Of a DNA stretch of 64,000 bases, positions 1 to 11,029 are shown piece by piece. The notes beneath the pieces are model-generated. The model had not been told where the DNA came from. It ran no database searches and saw only the letters and a program-made list of their open reading frames with translations. The first letter of the stretch is position 1, and each line of letters opens with the position of its first letter. The stretch is from Amia ocellicauda (taxonomy: Eukaryota > Chordata > Actinopteri > Amiiformes > Amiidae): the NCBI RefSeq assembly GCF_036373705.1, contig NW_027102756.1:1-64000 (forward strand). Reading direction: 5' to 3'. The position numbers were made by a program, and so were the translations under genes.

Positions 1-690
1 TTCCAAGAACTGATTTCTGAATCCTTCACAACTGCGCTCACATCCTGACATGAAATACAACTCAAATGTGAATCTAATGAACATCTTACTCACTAATAGA
101 CAACCTTGGATTCACAATAGGTTTCTATTCTTTTCATTTGTATAGCATGTGCACGTAGAACAAGCGAATGGATCACAAACGGGCAAATATTCCCGATCTG
201 AATTCCACACATTTCATTAGGAGAGGCATCTGAAAGGATTTGGGGAGCTTTCAAATTGTAATAGTTGATGATATTTCAGTAGCACAGGACAGTGCTTTAA
301 TAAAACGTCTAAAATATCCAAGGTACATATAACATTACATGTCACTCATATAGCTTGTTATAGTCTTGTTTTCCCAATGTTTCTTGTGCTGTGCAGTATA
401 TGTACAACTAAATAACACTTTATAAGATCTGTCTTCTAGATGTTTTACGGTGCTGCTCCGGTGGCGCTGCGGGTTAAACGCCCAGAGCATCAGAGCGGCG
501 GCGTCGGAGCAGCACTGGGCCCCCAAACAGCGCGGCTCTAAACCTACATAGAGCCAAACATTTTAACCTTTTGACTTGTCCATTATAACCCCAATTAAAT
601 CATTAATATCATATAGAACTCTTTTAATAATCATTATTGTAATCATCGCTTCACTGCACCGGCTCTTTTCATGCTGTATTACAGCAGTGC
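1..690. other. No gene seen; short GC-rich hairpin
   Basis: AT-rich sequence without a convincing reading frame or known repeat. At about 449-514 a GC-rich stretch folds back on itself: 'gtgctgctccg' pairs with 'cggagcagcac' across a loop of about 43 bases. It stands out in composition from its neighbours, but I cannot assign it to a family. Confidence 0.4.
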
Positions 691-711
691 TCTGTTCACA
701 CAATCTCTCTC

Positions 712-2214
712 TCTCTCTCTCAATTCAATTCAATTCAATTCAAGGGTGCTTTATTAGCATGACAAACAGTTTCGTAGTGTTGCCAAAGCAGTTAATATTA
801 TATACATAAATTGAAAAATAATAAAAGGTAAGAAAAATAATGTATAAATAAAATCTTAATAGACATGTACATTTACTTTATTTATACTTAACAAGTTTAC
901 AGCTGGTGCTCCTGTATGTTTTCACAGTGAGCCCCTCAGGCTGTGGCAGGCGGCTACATATTGGGCGGCCAGGGGGGCAGTGTGTCCCTCCCCCAGGAGG
1001 ATAGCTATTTGTTTTTCATGTATCAATTCAGAAAATGATTTTACAATATTTATGAATTTATTAAAGAATGTGTCCCTTATTTTGGCATATTTATTGCAGT
1101 GGAGGAGGAAGTGCATCTCTGTCTGGACCTCTCCTGTCTCGCAGTGACCACAGCGCCGCTCCTCTCTGGGCAGCCAGCTCTGCCTGTGTCGGCCTGTCTC
1201 TATGGCCAGGCTGTGGTCACTGAGCCTGTACTTGGTCAGGATGCGTCTCTGCTTCGTATCTCTGACAGTGAAGAGATACTCTGTCAGGGTGTTTTCTCTG
1301 TTTAGGGCCCGATAGCAATCCAGTTTACTTTGGGAATTTGGTTTCATTGTTCCAATGTTCCAGATAGGAGGTTTTGATTATCTTTATGATTTGGTTGACT
1401 CTAATTGGGGGCAGGTAAGCAGTGCTGACCTGAAGCTGGTCTCTGTTCGCAGTATTAGCGGGGGTCAGTGCCGTGAGCTTCAGGGCCAGCTGACTCAGGG
1501 GACTCTTTTCAGGGCTGAACTCTTGGGTTTGGAGGACCTTGTACTGCAGTGAGTCTGACTCACTTTTCTTCAGGTGCACCAGAATTGCAGTGCTCTTTTC
1601 TTTATATTAATGAGAGTTGGGTAGCGGCCTTATTCTGCCCTGCATGCGTGGTTTGGTGTGTTCTTCTTCTGATTGTGTAGAAAGCTCTTCTTGTTTTGTC
1701 TTTGAGTGCCTTCACTGCCAGGTTAAAGTCAGGGGTGCTGAGGACCATGTTGAACAATTTAAGCTCAGCCTCCTGCAGTTGTGCGCTGCTGTGTTTGAGC
1801 ATCTCAGTGCTGATGCTGTCCGGGATGCAGGCTTTTCTGGGTGGAAGTGCCTGGAGCTTTTTAGATATTTCCTGTAGGGTGATTGGAGCATCAGTTGGGT
1901 TTTGATTATTTTTAATTGATTGTTCGAGTAATTTCAGTTTTTCCCTGGGTTCAATTTGTTTGTGTGTCAGATCATTTTGTTGGATATCTTTATAAAGCTT
2001 TTCAAAGTATTTTTTCCAAATGGTTCCATTTTGTATTGCCAATTCTTGTTGTTTTGTTGAATTTAAATTGTTCCACATTTCCCAGAACTGGATGTTTTTG
2101 ATTGGATAGGTGCCTTAAATTTGTTCGTATTGATTTACACTCATCATCAAACCATGTCTGTGTGTGTGTGTGATTCTGGTTTATCTTTTTCTTTGTCTTT
2201 TTAAGATTTGCCAT
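712..2214 (-). mobile_element. Fish LINE, internally deleted ORF2 with 3' tail
   Basis: Non-LTR retrotransposon remnant read on the minus strand. The 5' part (about 2214-2002) holds 'TWFDDECKSIRTNLRHLSNQ', a typical post-endonuclease segment. Next (2078-1740) comes the region before the RT core, with 'TLQEISKKLQALPPRKAC', 'PDSI' and 'EMLKHSS'. At about 1730 the frame jumps from 'FNMVLST' straight to 'FNLAVKALKDKTRRAF', a segment that lies after the catalytic YADD block in intact relatives, so most of the RT core is missing. The C-terminal zinc-binding (zf-RVT-like) part is at 1347-922 with 'RRCGHCETGEVQTEMHFLLH', followed by an AT-rich 3' UTR and the tail at about 750-712 made of 'ttgaatt' repeats running into (AG)n. 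Clade (I/Nimb-like?) is uncertain. Frames are broken; not functional. Confidence 0.8.
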
Positions 2215-2850
2215 TGTGGCTGCAATTTGAAATATTTGATTGATATCATTTATGGCCAGATTTAGTCCTGAGATGTCAGGCTGATACTGAGAGGTGAGGA
2301 AAGAGTTGATGATGTTGGTTATTTCTGTAGAACTGATTGCTTTGTTAAATTCCTCTGTGCTGTTTGGAGCCCATCTGTATGTTTAATTAAGGTTGTACAG
2401 CTTACCGGGCTGTGTCTGTGTGTTGCTGGCCTGACTTCTGCTTTTCAGAATCGATTTGCAATGGTCATTTTGACCAATTAAGCCCAAGAATTGAGTCAAT
2501 TAAGTTGTCAAGGACTACCCAGTGAAGACGTGAACTCACGACTAGGTCACACTGTGAGCTCACCAGAGCAGACATTACACTGAGCTCACTGTGAGCTCAC
2601 TTAGCGCTTTTCCAGCGACATGGTGCCGGTGCTGGAGCCGGAGCTGCTGCTCGGCCTGGGATCCAGCTGATCTTTTTTGAACCGGCCCGCTTTTCCACCG
2701 GTTTTGACGTCACTGGATGTGGGCGTTCCCAAGCATGGAGTAGAAGTGGAGAAACACAGCAATAGTAATCAGCACTGAGGCGACTGCGTCTTTAAACCCC
2801 ATTTAACATCACAATCAAACTCATTCCACGTCTATGGCAAATCGTAACCC
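2215..2850. other. Intergenic; GC-rich fragment at about 2600-2740
   Basis: No coding region. The first 200 bases may be decayed upstream sequence of the LINE. Around 2607-2740 there is a GC-rich tract ('gcgcttttccagcgacatgg', 'gaaccggcccgcttttccac') with an inverted 'gcttttcca' flavour, resembling termini of abundant fish non-autonomous DNA elements. I cannot name the family. Confidence 0.3.
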
Positions 2851-2852
2851 TA

Positions 2853-3772
2853 ATGTTACAAATGTTCCCTAAATATGTGTTTTGCAGAATACACAAGCAA
2901 ACGTTATGGAATATCAGCATTTTATCGACACACATGATAGAACTTATTGTTCTTTAACATTGATGAGAATAATTAACATGAATAAACTTACTGCTGAAGA
3001 TGTAACCCTTACCCAGTGGCTAACCCTAACTATGTTACAAATGTTCCCTAAACACTTATTTTGCAGGATCAATAAAAAATTGTTAGGATTTTTTAAACTT
3101 TTACTGACACACATAGTTAATAGCAATGTGTTATAACTTTACCGAAAATAATAATCTGTATATCTTTAATTGTTTAGACGTTATTAAGATATAATGCATC
3201 TTTCACATAGGGAACATTTGTAACATGTTAGGAAAAACAAACAAATGATTTGAAAATATTCATAATCATACAATTTGTCAGGCTTCATAAGAATGGTATT
3301 TATAACATACTCTGTAAAAATCAAGCAAATAGCATTTGTGGTTCACGAGAAAAAAAAAAAATATATATATATATATAATCAAAGCTATCAGACTATAGCA
3401 GCCGGTGTATGAAGACACATACGATTATACAGCATTATTTGGCAGCTTCGCAAGACCTAATTTGAAACGTTGTTGGTAAGTTAGATAATTAGTGGGGACC
3501 CTCTATTTGCAGTTCTTCCCCTCCATAATTGCTAAAATAAAGTTTTACTGACATTTTATTGACCCTACCACTGCATAGGGCACATCTGTAACATGAACGC
3601 TACTGAATGGCACATACATTGAAAACTACGGAGAACTGAGACAAATCCACTTTACACTTCGTAAATAATCTTAAAACGTTTCCAACCAAGGCAACACCCA
3701 CTTGAAATACGTTCACTCTCATTTTTGGTAAACAAAAAGAGAGACTGTTACATATGTTCCCTATGATGCATC

Positions 3773-3807
<35 letters not shown>

Positions 3808-3866
3808 GCTAAGGCACATTTGTAACATAAATTAGGGAACATTTGAAACATGCTTAGGGAACATTC
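2853..3866. repeat. Dispersed 'tgttacaaatgttccct' motif cluster
   Basis: A roughly 1-kb AT-rich stretch with at least eight copies of one motif on both strands: 'atgttacaaatgttccct' at 2853 and 3032; its reverse complement 'agggaacatttgtaacat' at about 3209, with variants near 3577, 3811, 3833 and 3856; and the direct form again at about 3746. Each copy sits in different flanking sequence. A (GA)n tract lies at 3776-3806 and an A/AT tract at 3351-3378. The first two copies are each followed by 'ttttgcag' plus a similar 60-base block, suggesting local duplication. Family unknown. Confidence 0.5.
3351..3378. repeat. A/AT microsatellite
   Basis: Run of A followed by (AT)n; simple sequence within the motif cluster. 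Confidence 0.9.
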
Positions 3867-5686
3867 ATAAGAACATAAGAACATAAGAACATAAGAAAGT
3901 TTACAAACGAGAGGAGGCCATTCGACCCATCATGCTCGTTTGGTGTCCATTAATATCTAAGTGATCCATGGATCCTATCCAGTCTATTTTTAAATGTTCC
4001 CAAACTTTCAGCTTCTACCACTTTCCATCTTGAATGCCTTGAAGCCCAATTTCCATTTGTGTCCCCTGGTTCGTGTGTCCCTGCTGATCTGGAAAAGCTC
4101 CTCTGGTTTGAGGAACCTTTCATGATTTTGAAGACTTGGATCAAGTCCCCACGTAATCTCCTCTGTTCCAGGGTGAAAAGGTTCAGTTCCCTCAGTCTCT
4201 CCGAGTAGGACTTTCCCTTCAGACCTGGAATAAGTCTGGTTGCTCTCCTCTGAACTGCCTCTAAAGCAGCAATATCCTTCTTGAAGTGTGGTGCCCAGAA
4301 CTGTACACAGTATTCCAGATGAGGTCTAGCGCATTGTACAGTCTTAACATTACTTCCCTTGTTTTAAATTCTACACTTTTGACGATATACCCTAGCATTC
4401 TGTATGCCTTTTGTATTGCTTCCCCACATTGTTTGGATGGAGAAAGTGAATCCACATAGATTCCTAGGTCTTTCTCATGCATTACTTCATCTAGATCTGT
4501 ACCTCCCATAGTGTAATTATAGTGGACATTTTTGTTTCCTGCATGTATTACCTTGCACTTGTCCACATTGAATTTCATTTGCCAGGTGTCAGCCCACAAC
4601 TGAATTTATCTAAGTTCCTCTGAATAGCATGTGCTGCCAAGATTGTATCTGCTAAGCCACCTATTTTAGTATCATCTGCAAATTTGACAAGGTTGCTAAG
4701 TATCCCAGAGTCCAGATCATTAATATAGATTAGAAAAAGCAAAGGCCCTAGTACTGATCCCTGTGGAACTCCACTAACAACCTCACTCCAGTTAGAAGTG
4801 ACTCCTCTAATCTGTTTCCTATACATCAACCAGTTCATAATCCATCTACTTACATGACCCTGAATGCCTACAGCTTCCAATTTGAGGATCAGTCTTTGGT
4901 GTGGAACCTTATCAAAAGCTTTTTGGAAATCTAAGTATATCATATCATATGCTTTCACGTGATCTACAGCTGCAGTTGCATGTTCAAAAAAATTTATTAA
5001 GTTAGTAAGACATGATCTGCCTCGTCTAAACCCATGTTGACTATCTCCAAGAATATGGTTTTCATTGAGATGCTCCTCTATTTTCTCCACTTTCTTGTGG
5101 ATTGGTATGAAATTTGCTGTCTTCCAGTCAGTGGGAACATCCCCTGTTCTAAGTGTCATTTGGAATAATCGAGTTAGCGGCCTATACATAATTTCCCTCA
5201 TTTCTTTAAGTACTGTTGGAAATATCCCATCTGGCCCAGGTGATTTGTTTGATTTTAATTCTGCTAGTCCCTTTAGTACCTCCTCCTTATTTATCCTCAT
5301 CTCTCTTAGGGTTTGACTGGACTGATTGTCAACCTGTGGCATGTCATCTGTTTTTTCTTTTGTAAAAACCTCTGTGAAATACTCATTTAGAATATTTGCC
5401 ACATCTTGTTCGTTTTCCAAGATACCTCCATTTTTGCCCTTTATCTGTTTCACCTCCTCCTTAATTGACCGCTTGCTGTTGTAATTTTGAAAAAAGCTCA
5501 TTGCATTGGTTGTAGCTCCAAGAGCTATGTTTCTTTCTATTTCCCTCTTTGCTTTCCTGATCCCTTTCTTAAGATCTCTTTGCAGCTCAACATATTCTAT
5601 GTATTTTGTTTCATCACCATCCCTTTTGTATGTGCTATACAACATTTTCTTCCTCTTTATATTTTTTTGCATGCCTCTGGTTTGTA
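3867..5686 (-). mobile_element. CR1 LINE, 5'-truncated, RT and C-terminus
   Basis: CR1-clade retrotransposon on the minus strand. The main open stretch runs from about 5680 to 4575 and carries RT blocks in order: 'KSNKSPGPDGIFPTVLKE', 'DWKTANFIPIHKK', 'QHGFRRGRSCLTNLI', 'DFQKAFDKVPHQRL', 'SGVPQGSVLGPLLFLIYIND' and the catalytic 'VKFADDTKIGG' (FADD box). A frameshift near 4590 moves to 'WADTWQMKFNVDKCKVIHAG' (4599-4261), and a further frame (4144-3950) ends in '[12 protein letters not shown]'. The 3' end is the classic CR1 tail: repeated 'aagaacat' at 3867-3896. Upstream of 5686 the element is cut by a (TGTA)n tract and a composite module. The endonuclease is absent here. Inactive. Confidence 0.9.
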
Positions 5687-6002
5687 TGTATGTATGTATG
5701 TATGTATGTATGTGTGGAAGGAAAGTTAGAAATTCTTTTCTCACAACTGTTTTTCTTTCTTGTATACTTAAGAAAGATAAGGTCAAGCTAGAAGGTCAGG
5801 ACAATGTCAAACAGAATGACCTATGTGCCTGTTCCCTAATACCATGTGTAGACCTATGAACTCTGTTCTATAATGATATATGTTCTGCTTAGTTAGCCTT
5901 TAAGATAACATAGTAATGACTTTCTAGCATGTATGTATATATATATATATGTATGAATGTATGTATGTCCAATTGCTTTGACAATACAAATGAATTGAGA
6001 GG

Positions 6003-6035
<33 letters not shown>

Positions 6036-6825
6036 TGACAAACAGAAAAACAGACACACACACAAACACACACACACACAGAGCCAGCCAGCCCGCCAGC
6101 CAGCCAGCCAGCCAGCTCAGCCAAGACATCACGAGCCTCTCTCAGCTGACTGCTATGACATCACAGAGCACGTACATTCCGTTGCTTGCCGTCTGTCAAC
6201 CACTCAGTCACTGCCAGCCAGACTGGCTGGCTGTCTGGATGGGGGGGCTGCTTGCTGCTGCTGCGTACCTTAGCTAGCTTATTTGCTTGACCGGCCTTCC
6301 TACTCCTCTGCCCACATGCCCACCTATGCCCGATCTGCTGTTCACCTGGATCACAGCTCTGCCCCAACAAGGCAGATCCTCCCAAAAATGGTACAAACTG
6401 ATCCACGTTCCCCTCCACGGAAAACTTTAGCCCAAAATAAGGGACACATTCTGTAACAACATAATGGATGCCCACCCAACCTGTGACAAAACTGAGAAAA
6501 AAGAAAAACACTCAGTCCTCCTGGGGGAGGGACACACAGTCACCCTGGCTGCCCAATATGTCAGCGCCTACCACAGCCTGAGGGACACAGTGACACACGA
6601 GCACCGGCTGTAAATATAATGTAAATACTCGTTTGTAATGCATGTCGTTGTATTTCAAAAAAGGAATCTGGAAATAGTAAACCTATTTTCTTTATTTGTA
6701 TGTATTAAAGATATTAAAGAATAAAGATTAAAGATCACATTTTATTACATTTTCTTTTTCTGTACTTGATTACATGATTCATAATTCTATTATTCATTTT
6801 CCGTGTATATGTATATATGTATGTA

Positions 6826-6868
<43 letters not shown>

Positions 6869-6945
6869 GTATGTATGTCCAAATGCTTTGACAATACAAA
6901 TGAATTGAATTGAGAGGGAGAGAGAGAAATAGAGAGAGAGAGAGA
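5687..6945 (+). repeat. Composite module copy 1 (TGTA tract, X block, LINE tails)
   Basis: Order on the plus strand: (TGTA)n at 5687-5711; block X (5712-5930) starting 'tgtggaaggaaagttagaaa' and ending 'gactttctagcatgta'; a second TGTA/AT tract; the LINE tail 'gctttgacaatacaaatgaa' (about 5975); (GA)n, (CAGA)n, (CA)n and (CAGC)n tracts to about 6115; a non-coding block ('ctcagctgactgctatgaca'); then a LINE C-terminus, 3' UTR, another TGTA/AT tract and another identical tail at about 6881-6945. Related modules are at 47.67-48.99, 50.52-50.79 and 58.45-59.03 kb, so this is a duplicated composite and not a single element. Confidence 0.7.
6480..6945 (+). mobile_element. Fish LINE 3' end (last codons, 3' UTR, tail)
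   Basis: Plus-strand fragment of the same LINE family as 712-2214. The last coding part (about 6517-6613) reads 'LLGEGHTVTLAAQYVSAYHS', matching the C-terminus of the 922-1347 copy ('LLGEGHTAPLAAQYVAACHS'). A 3' UTR of about 270 bases follows, then (TATG)n/(AT)n and the family tail 'gctttgacaatacaaatgaa' running into (GA)n. Strongly 5'-truncated. Confidence 0.75.
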
Positions 6946-7250
6946 GGAATATGAGCTCCTAAAAACATTTGTTTTTATACATAAGCAGATTTAATTTGTC
7001 ATTTACAAATGAATATATAGCACTATAAACATACACAGAAGACATGGAATAGAAATTCAGAAGAAAAAGTATTCAAAAAATAATAATTTTAAGAAAAACA
7101 CAAAAAGAAGAAAGCAGAGAGACAGTTCTGGAAGAAAATTGAGAAAAGAAAAGCTGAAGACAAGAATTGGAGGTAAGACCTTTCACCTATAGAGACAAAT
7201 TATTAAACAAAACAATATATATTAATAAAATAAATAAGCATTCTCAGTAG

Positions 7251-8811
7251 TTGACTCAGCCAATGAAAATGCAGAGCTCCGATTTGAATAGAGTGACAGT
7301 AGGAGAGAGCCCAACTGCCACTGAGACTGATAGAAATCTATCGAACAGCAGTCTGACTGCAGAGCTGCCTTTTGAAATCCGATACCCTGAAGACATTCGC
7401 TCTGCACAGGCTAAGAAGGACTACAAACAAGCTGTGATGAGAGCATCTCCTGAGACCCTCATCCTAGACTACACCGGTAAAGGAGAAAACAGGGTCAAGA
7501 ACAATCTACTGTTCTACAGCGCCTTTCACAAAACCCTGTGCCAGACATACCCCAATAACAACAAGAGGGGCATTAGCAGAGGCAGGCAGATCTCAGTGCT
7601 GGTAGAGAAAGACACAGACAGTGTGATGCTCACTTTTAATGTATACCACAACGGGACCATCATGGTGCAGGGCAGCGAGAGTAGCCTGGACCAATTATCT
7701 CTCGGCTTCCACACCTCAAAGCAGCAGACTGAGGTAGAGAAACGTGCCAGAGCCAGCCACCCTGCAGTCTGCCCCCAGCCTCACGGAGCCAGACAGTGCC
7801 CCATCTCCCACAGACTGCCCCCCTGTCTCCCCAAAACTCTCCAGCAACATTAAAACACTTAAGGAATGCCTATCAGTGCTGGAGCTGGAGTTTGCGGAGT
7901 TCAGGGACTAAAGATGCAGCACAAGGCTGAGATCCATGAGCTGAGAGCAGCAGTGAGAGACCTGGAGGAGCAGAGACAAACCCTGAGGACGGAGCTGCGC
8001 AGAGCGAGGGAGGAGCTGACCAGGACACCCCAGCACAGCCAGCTAAGGAGCCTGCAGAGCCAGCTGGAGGAGCTAAGAGAGGAGCTACACATCACTGGAG
8101 CACAGAGACTGCACTGCACTGAACCCACAACACCTCCAACCCCTGACACCTCCAACACTGATGCACCCACTGATCCACCCACACTCCCCACCACTCCTGA
8201 CACCCCCACTATCACCAGACCTGCCACTAATACACAAACCCCTGAAACGCCACTCCCCCAAAACACACCCGCTGCCCCCACCACTCCCGACGCAAACCCG
8301 GAGTGGCAGGTCAACACAGAGGTGGTCATTCTGAGCGACTCCAATGGGAAGTTCCTGGATGAGAGGCGCCTCTTCCCTGGGTGAAAAGTGAAAAAGCTTT
8401 GGTGCCCGACAGCACAGAGAGCCCTGGAGCTGCTCTCCAAGAGGAGGCTGTGCCAGGTCAAACACATCCTCATCCACACCGGCACTAACGACCTGAGTGC
8501 CCGCAGGGGCGATGTGGCCTCAGCCCTGAGACAGGTGGCAACGAAAGCCACAGAGGAATTCACAACTGCCAAAATCACCATCTCCACACTGCTGCCCCGC
8601 ACAGACGTGCCCCTGCACATCATCCAGGCCATCAACGCAGAAGTGTCCCGAAGATGTGCCCTCCTCCCCAACGTACACCTGGCACACCACTGAGACATCC
8701 AGCCACATCACCTGTATGACCACGTCCACCTCAACAAGACGGGTGTGAGGATCTTCGCAAAGGTCCTCAAGGACACAACCCTGGGCCGAAACCCCACACA
8801 CCCCCACCCCA
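7251..8811 (+). mobile_element. LINE ORF1 with coiled coil and SGNH-esterase-like domain
   Basis: First ORF of a fish LINE, probably the family of the neighbouring tails. Block 1 (7251-7715) has the conserved ORF1 segment 'LTFNVYHNGTIMVQGSESSL', thought to be an RNA-binding module. Block 2 (7866-8384) is a heptad-rich coiled coil ('ELRAAVRDLEEQRQTLRTEL') followed by a Pro/Thr-rich linker and 'VVILSDSNGKFLDE', the GDSL/SGNH block I serine. Block 3 (8388-8800) has 'ILIHTGTNDLSARRG' (block III GxND) and 'DHVHLNKTGVRIF' (block V Asp-His). So the esterase triad residues are all visible but spread over frames: frameshifts near 7715-7860 and 8384 and an in-frame stop at 8692. ORF2 is missing; at about 8812 the copy abuts an antiparallel CR1 fragment. 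Confidence 0.75.
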
Positions 8812-9400
8812 TATCTTGTTCATTTTCCAAAATACTTCAATTTTTGCCCTCTATCTGTTTCACTTCATCCTTTATTGACCTCTTGCTGTTGTAGTATTGA
8901 AAAAAGCTCTTTGCATTCGTTATAGAGCTATGTTTCTTTCTATTTCCCTCTTTGCTTTCCTGATCCCTTTCTTAAGATCTATTTGCAGTTCACCATATTC
9001 TTTGTATTTTGTTTAGTCTCTATCCCTTTTGTATGTGCTATACCACATTTTCTCTCTCTTCAAATTTTTTTGCATACTTCCATTAAACCATTTTGGCCAA
9101 TGTTTTTTGGTCCTCAATTTGCTAAGTTTTGGTATAAATTTCTCCTGAGCCTCAAGTAGTATATTCTTAAATATACCCATCCATTTTCAACTGAATCTGA
9201 TCCAGTGTGCTCCAGTCTACCTCTTCCAAGTGTCGCCTCATACCTTCAAGGTTTGCTTTTCTAAAATTGTAGACCATTGCTTTAGACTTGGGCCTTGTTT
9301 CTAGAAAGAATGCCTCAAAGATGACCATATTGTGATCACAGTTTGCTATTGATTCTATAACTAATGTCCCTCTGACTCTATCTAACATCTCGGTTATTTG
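8812..9400 (-). mobile_element. CR1 LINE fragment (endonuclease end to RT start)
   Basis: Minus-strand CR1 piece overlapping the 5' part of the 3867-5686 copy (compare 'atcttgttcattttcc' at 8814 with 'atcttgttcgttttcc' at 5404) and extending further upstream. It shows the end of the endonuclease domain: 'SIANCDHNMVIFEAFFLETR' and 'VYNFRKANLEGMRRHLEEVD' (9388-9167), then the linker to the RT. Several stops. A separate copy, since it repeats about 280 bases of the first. Confidence 0.75.
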
Positions 9401-9410
9401 AAGGGAAATC

Positions 9411-10031
9411 TGTCAAGGTCACTGTTAAGGTACAACGCTTCAGTTGAAGCAGCCCTTCGGATCCCAGTGAATCGGGCAGTCAGGCCAGTCAGCGTTTCAG
9501 CTACAGGGGAGACTTTTCAGCAGGAGACGAGCGCTCGGGAAGAAAAATGCACAGACACAGAAGTAGTCCGTTCGTTTATCTTCAGTTTATTTAAAGTTTC
9601 ACACAGCCTTTATACAGTCTAACAAACATCTTCAGTGATAGTTACGGGGCAGTCCCGATATGTAGTTACACACCATAATAGTACTGATTTTGCAGTGTTC
9701 CCACAAGCAGGTACACATGTCATGCCTCGTGGGAATGTTATTGTCCGAGGATGTGTGTAACCCATAATATATTTGTGTTTCGGGAAGGGGAAAATGTAGC
9801 ACATACTGTACGAACAACATGTTTTGTGTCTGCCACAGCTGCTTGGATTACAAGCAGTTCTGCAAGCTATTTCAGCAGTGTGCATAAGACATAGATAATA
9901 AGTAAAGTTATGAATAACTCACAGTTCCTAACTAGTAACTTACTGGAAAGTTTCCTATATTTTCTAACAGTTATACAGTGGGTATATACAATACATAGGA
10001 GGCAATTTTACCCCAACAGTCACCGTTGACA
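9411..10031. mobile_element. Possible solo LTR (TGTCAA...TTGACA)
   Basis: A 621-bp block starting 'tgtcaaggtcactgttaagg' and ending 'ccaacagtcaccgttgaca'. The ends are imperfect inverted repeats of about 18 bases and obey the TG...CA rule of LTRs. I see no coding potential inside and no clear target-site duplication outside, so a DNA transposon remnant is the alternative. Treated as a fossil of unknown family. Confidence 0.35.
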
Positions 10032-10855
10032 ATTGGAAACAGCTCCTCAGTGGAATATGCCAGTAATGAGGACATAAGTGTACAAACATAAAGAAAGTCC
10101 TGCTATTACAAACTGCCAGCAAATGCATGTAATGCATTACTCATCTATTCAAAATACCTAGTTTACTGCATTACTATGATTATTATTATCCAATATAGAA
10201 ATATATTAACACATTAGTCTCAGTAACGTGCATTTTTCACCTTTAATTGTGTGTAATTTCCAGGAAAATAGTGTTGATACATTTTGAATAGTCAGTGAAA
10301 CATATCAATTTTCAAAGACTTCATGTCCCTCTTAACAGCCCTAGCAAACAATGCATTTACAGCATATTAATAAATAAAGAATACTTTAAGGGGGATGGTG
10401 TAAAACATCCATAGGAACAGCAGAGAAACTGTAAGTTAAACATGAACCTGAGATATTTCCACAATGTTTCTGGGTTAAAAAATAGGATCACCAAATAAAT
10501 AAGCAAGTAAATCTTAAAGTACAGCTATAGATAATTCATTTTTGTAAGGATATTATACATTATTGACAATGTTTTCTGTACCAGTTGTTAAAACCCCTAA
10601 AAAGAGCACATTATAAATGGTCAATGTGATATATTTCCAGCACACAATCCCCAAAGAAATGACAGGAATTTAGGACTGTGTTGTGGAAATACCATTTTAA
10701 CTTGTATAAAAGGAAAGCTTTAAAGTTAATCTCTACTTTCTTTGGGTCTCAAATATTTAATTCTTAATTCCCCTAACTGGTCTTGGTTTGTATCGTTGAA
10801 ATGCAATTTGATCACAGAATTTATCTATTTAACATGTCAAACAGTAGGTGGCAGA
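10032..10855. other. AT-rich intergenic sequence, nothing recognised
   Basis: No reading frame longer than background, no RNA gene and no repeat that I can recognise. AT-rich, with ordinary short A and T runs. Confidence 0.5.
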
Positions 10856-10919
10856 GTTTACATTACATTATTTGTCATTTAGCAGACGCTCTTATCCAGG
10901 GCGACTTACATTTGTACCC

Positions 10920-10956
<37 letters not shown>

Positions 10957-11024
10957 ATTTTTATTTCTTGGCAGACGCCCTTATCCAGGGCGACTTACAA
11001 CATAACTGCAAAAATACAGTGAAG
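10856..11024 (-). repeat. Two nested L2-type 3' tails
   Basis: Two copies of the fish retroposon tail box, 'gcagacgctcttatccaggg' at about 10881 and 'gcagacgcccttatccaggg' at about 10973, separated by (TTA)n at 10921-10955. This box is the 3' terminus of L2-like LINEs and of SINEs that use their machinery. Read on the minus strand the elements end at these boxes; both are only tails. Confidence 0.7.
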
Positions 11025-11029
11025 TACAA

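Noticed and set aside
2841-3032. Telomere-like 'taaccctaac' strings
   Set aside because: Only one or two short occurrences ('gtaaccctaatg', 'ctaaccctaac'), not an array.
4575-5786. The first about 35 codons of the long frame as part of the CR1 protein
   Set aside because: They translate the TGTA microsatellite and X block upstream of the CR1 breakpoint at 5686; CR1 similarity begins only after it.
5889-6273. Frames rich in CVCV/SLSL or HTYIHTY
   Set aside because: Translations of (GA)n, (CA)n and (TGTA)n microsatellites.
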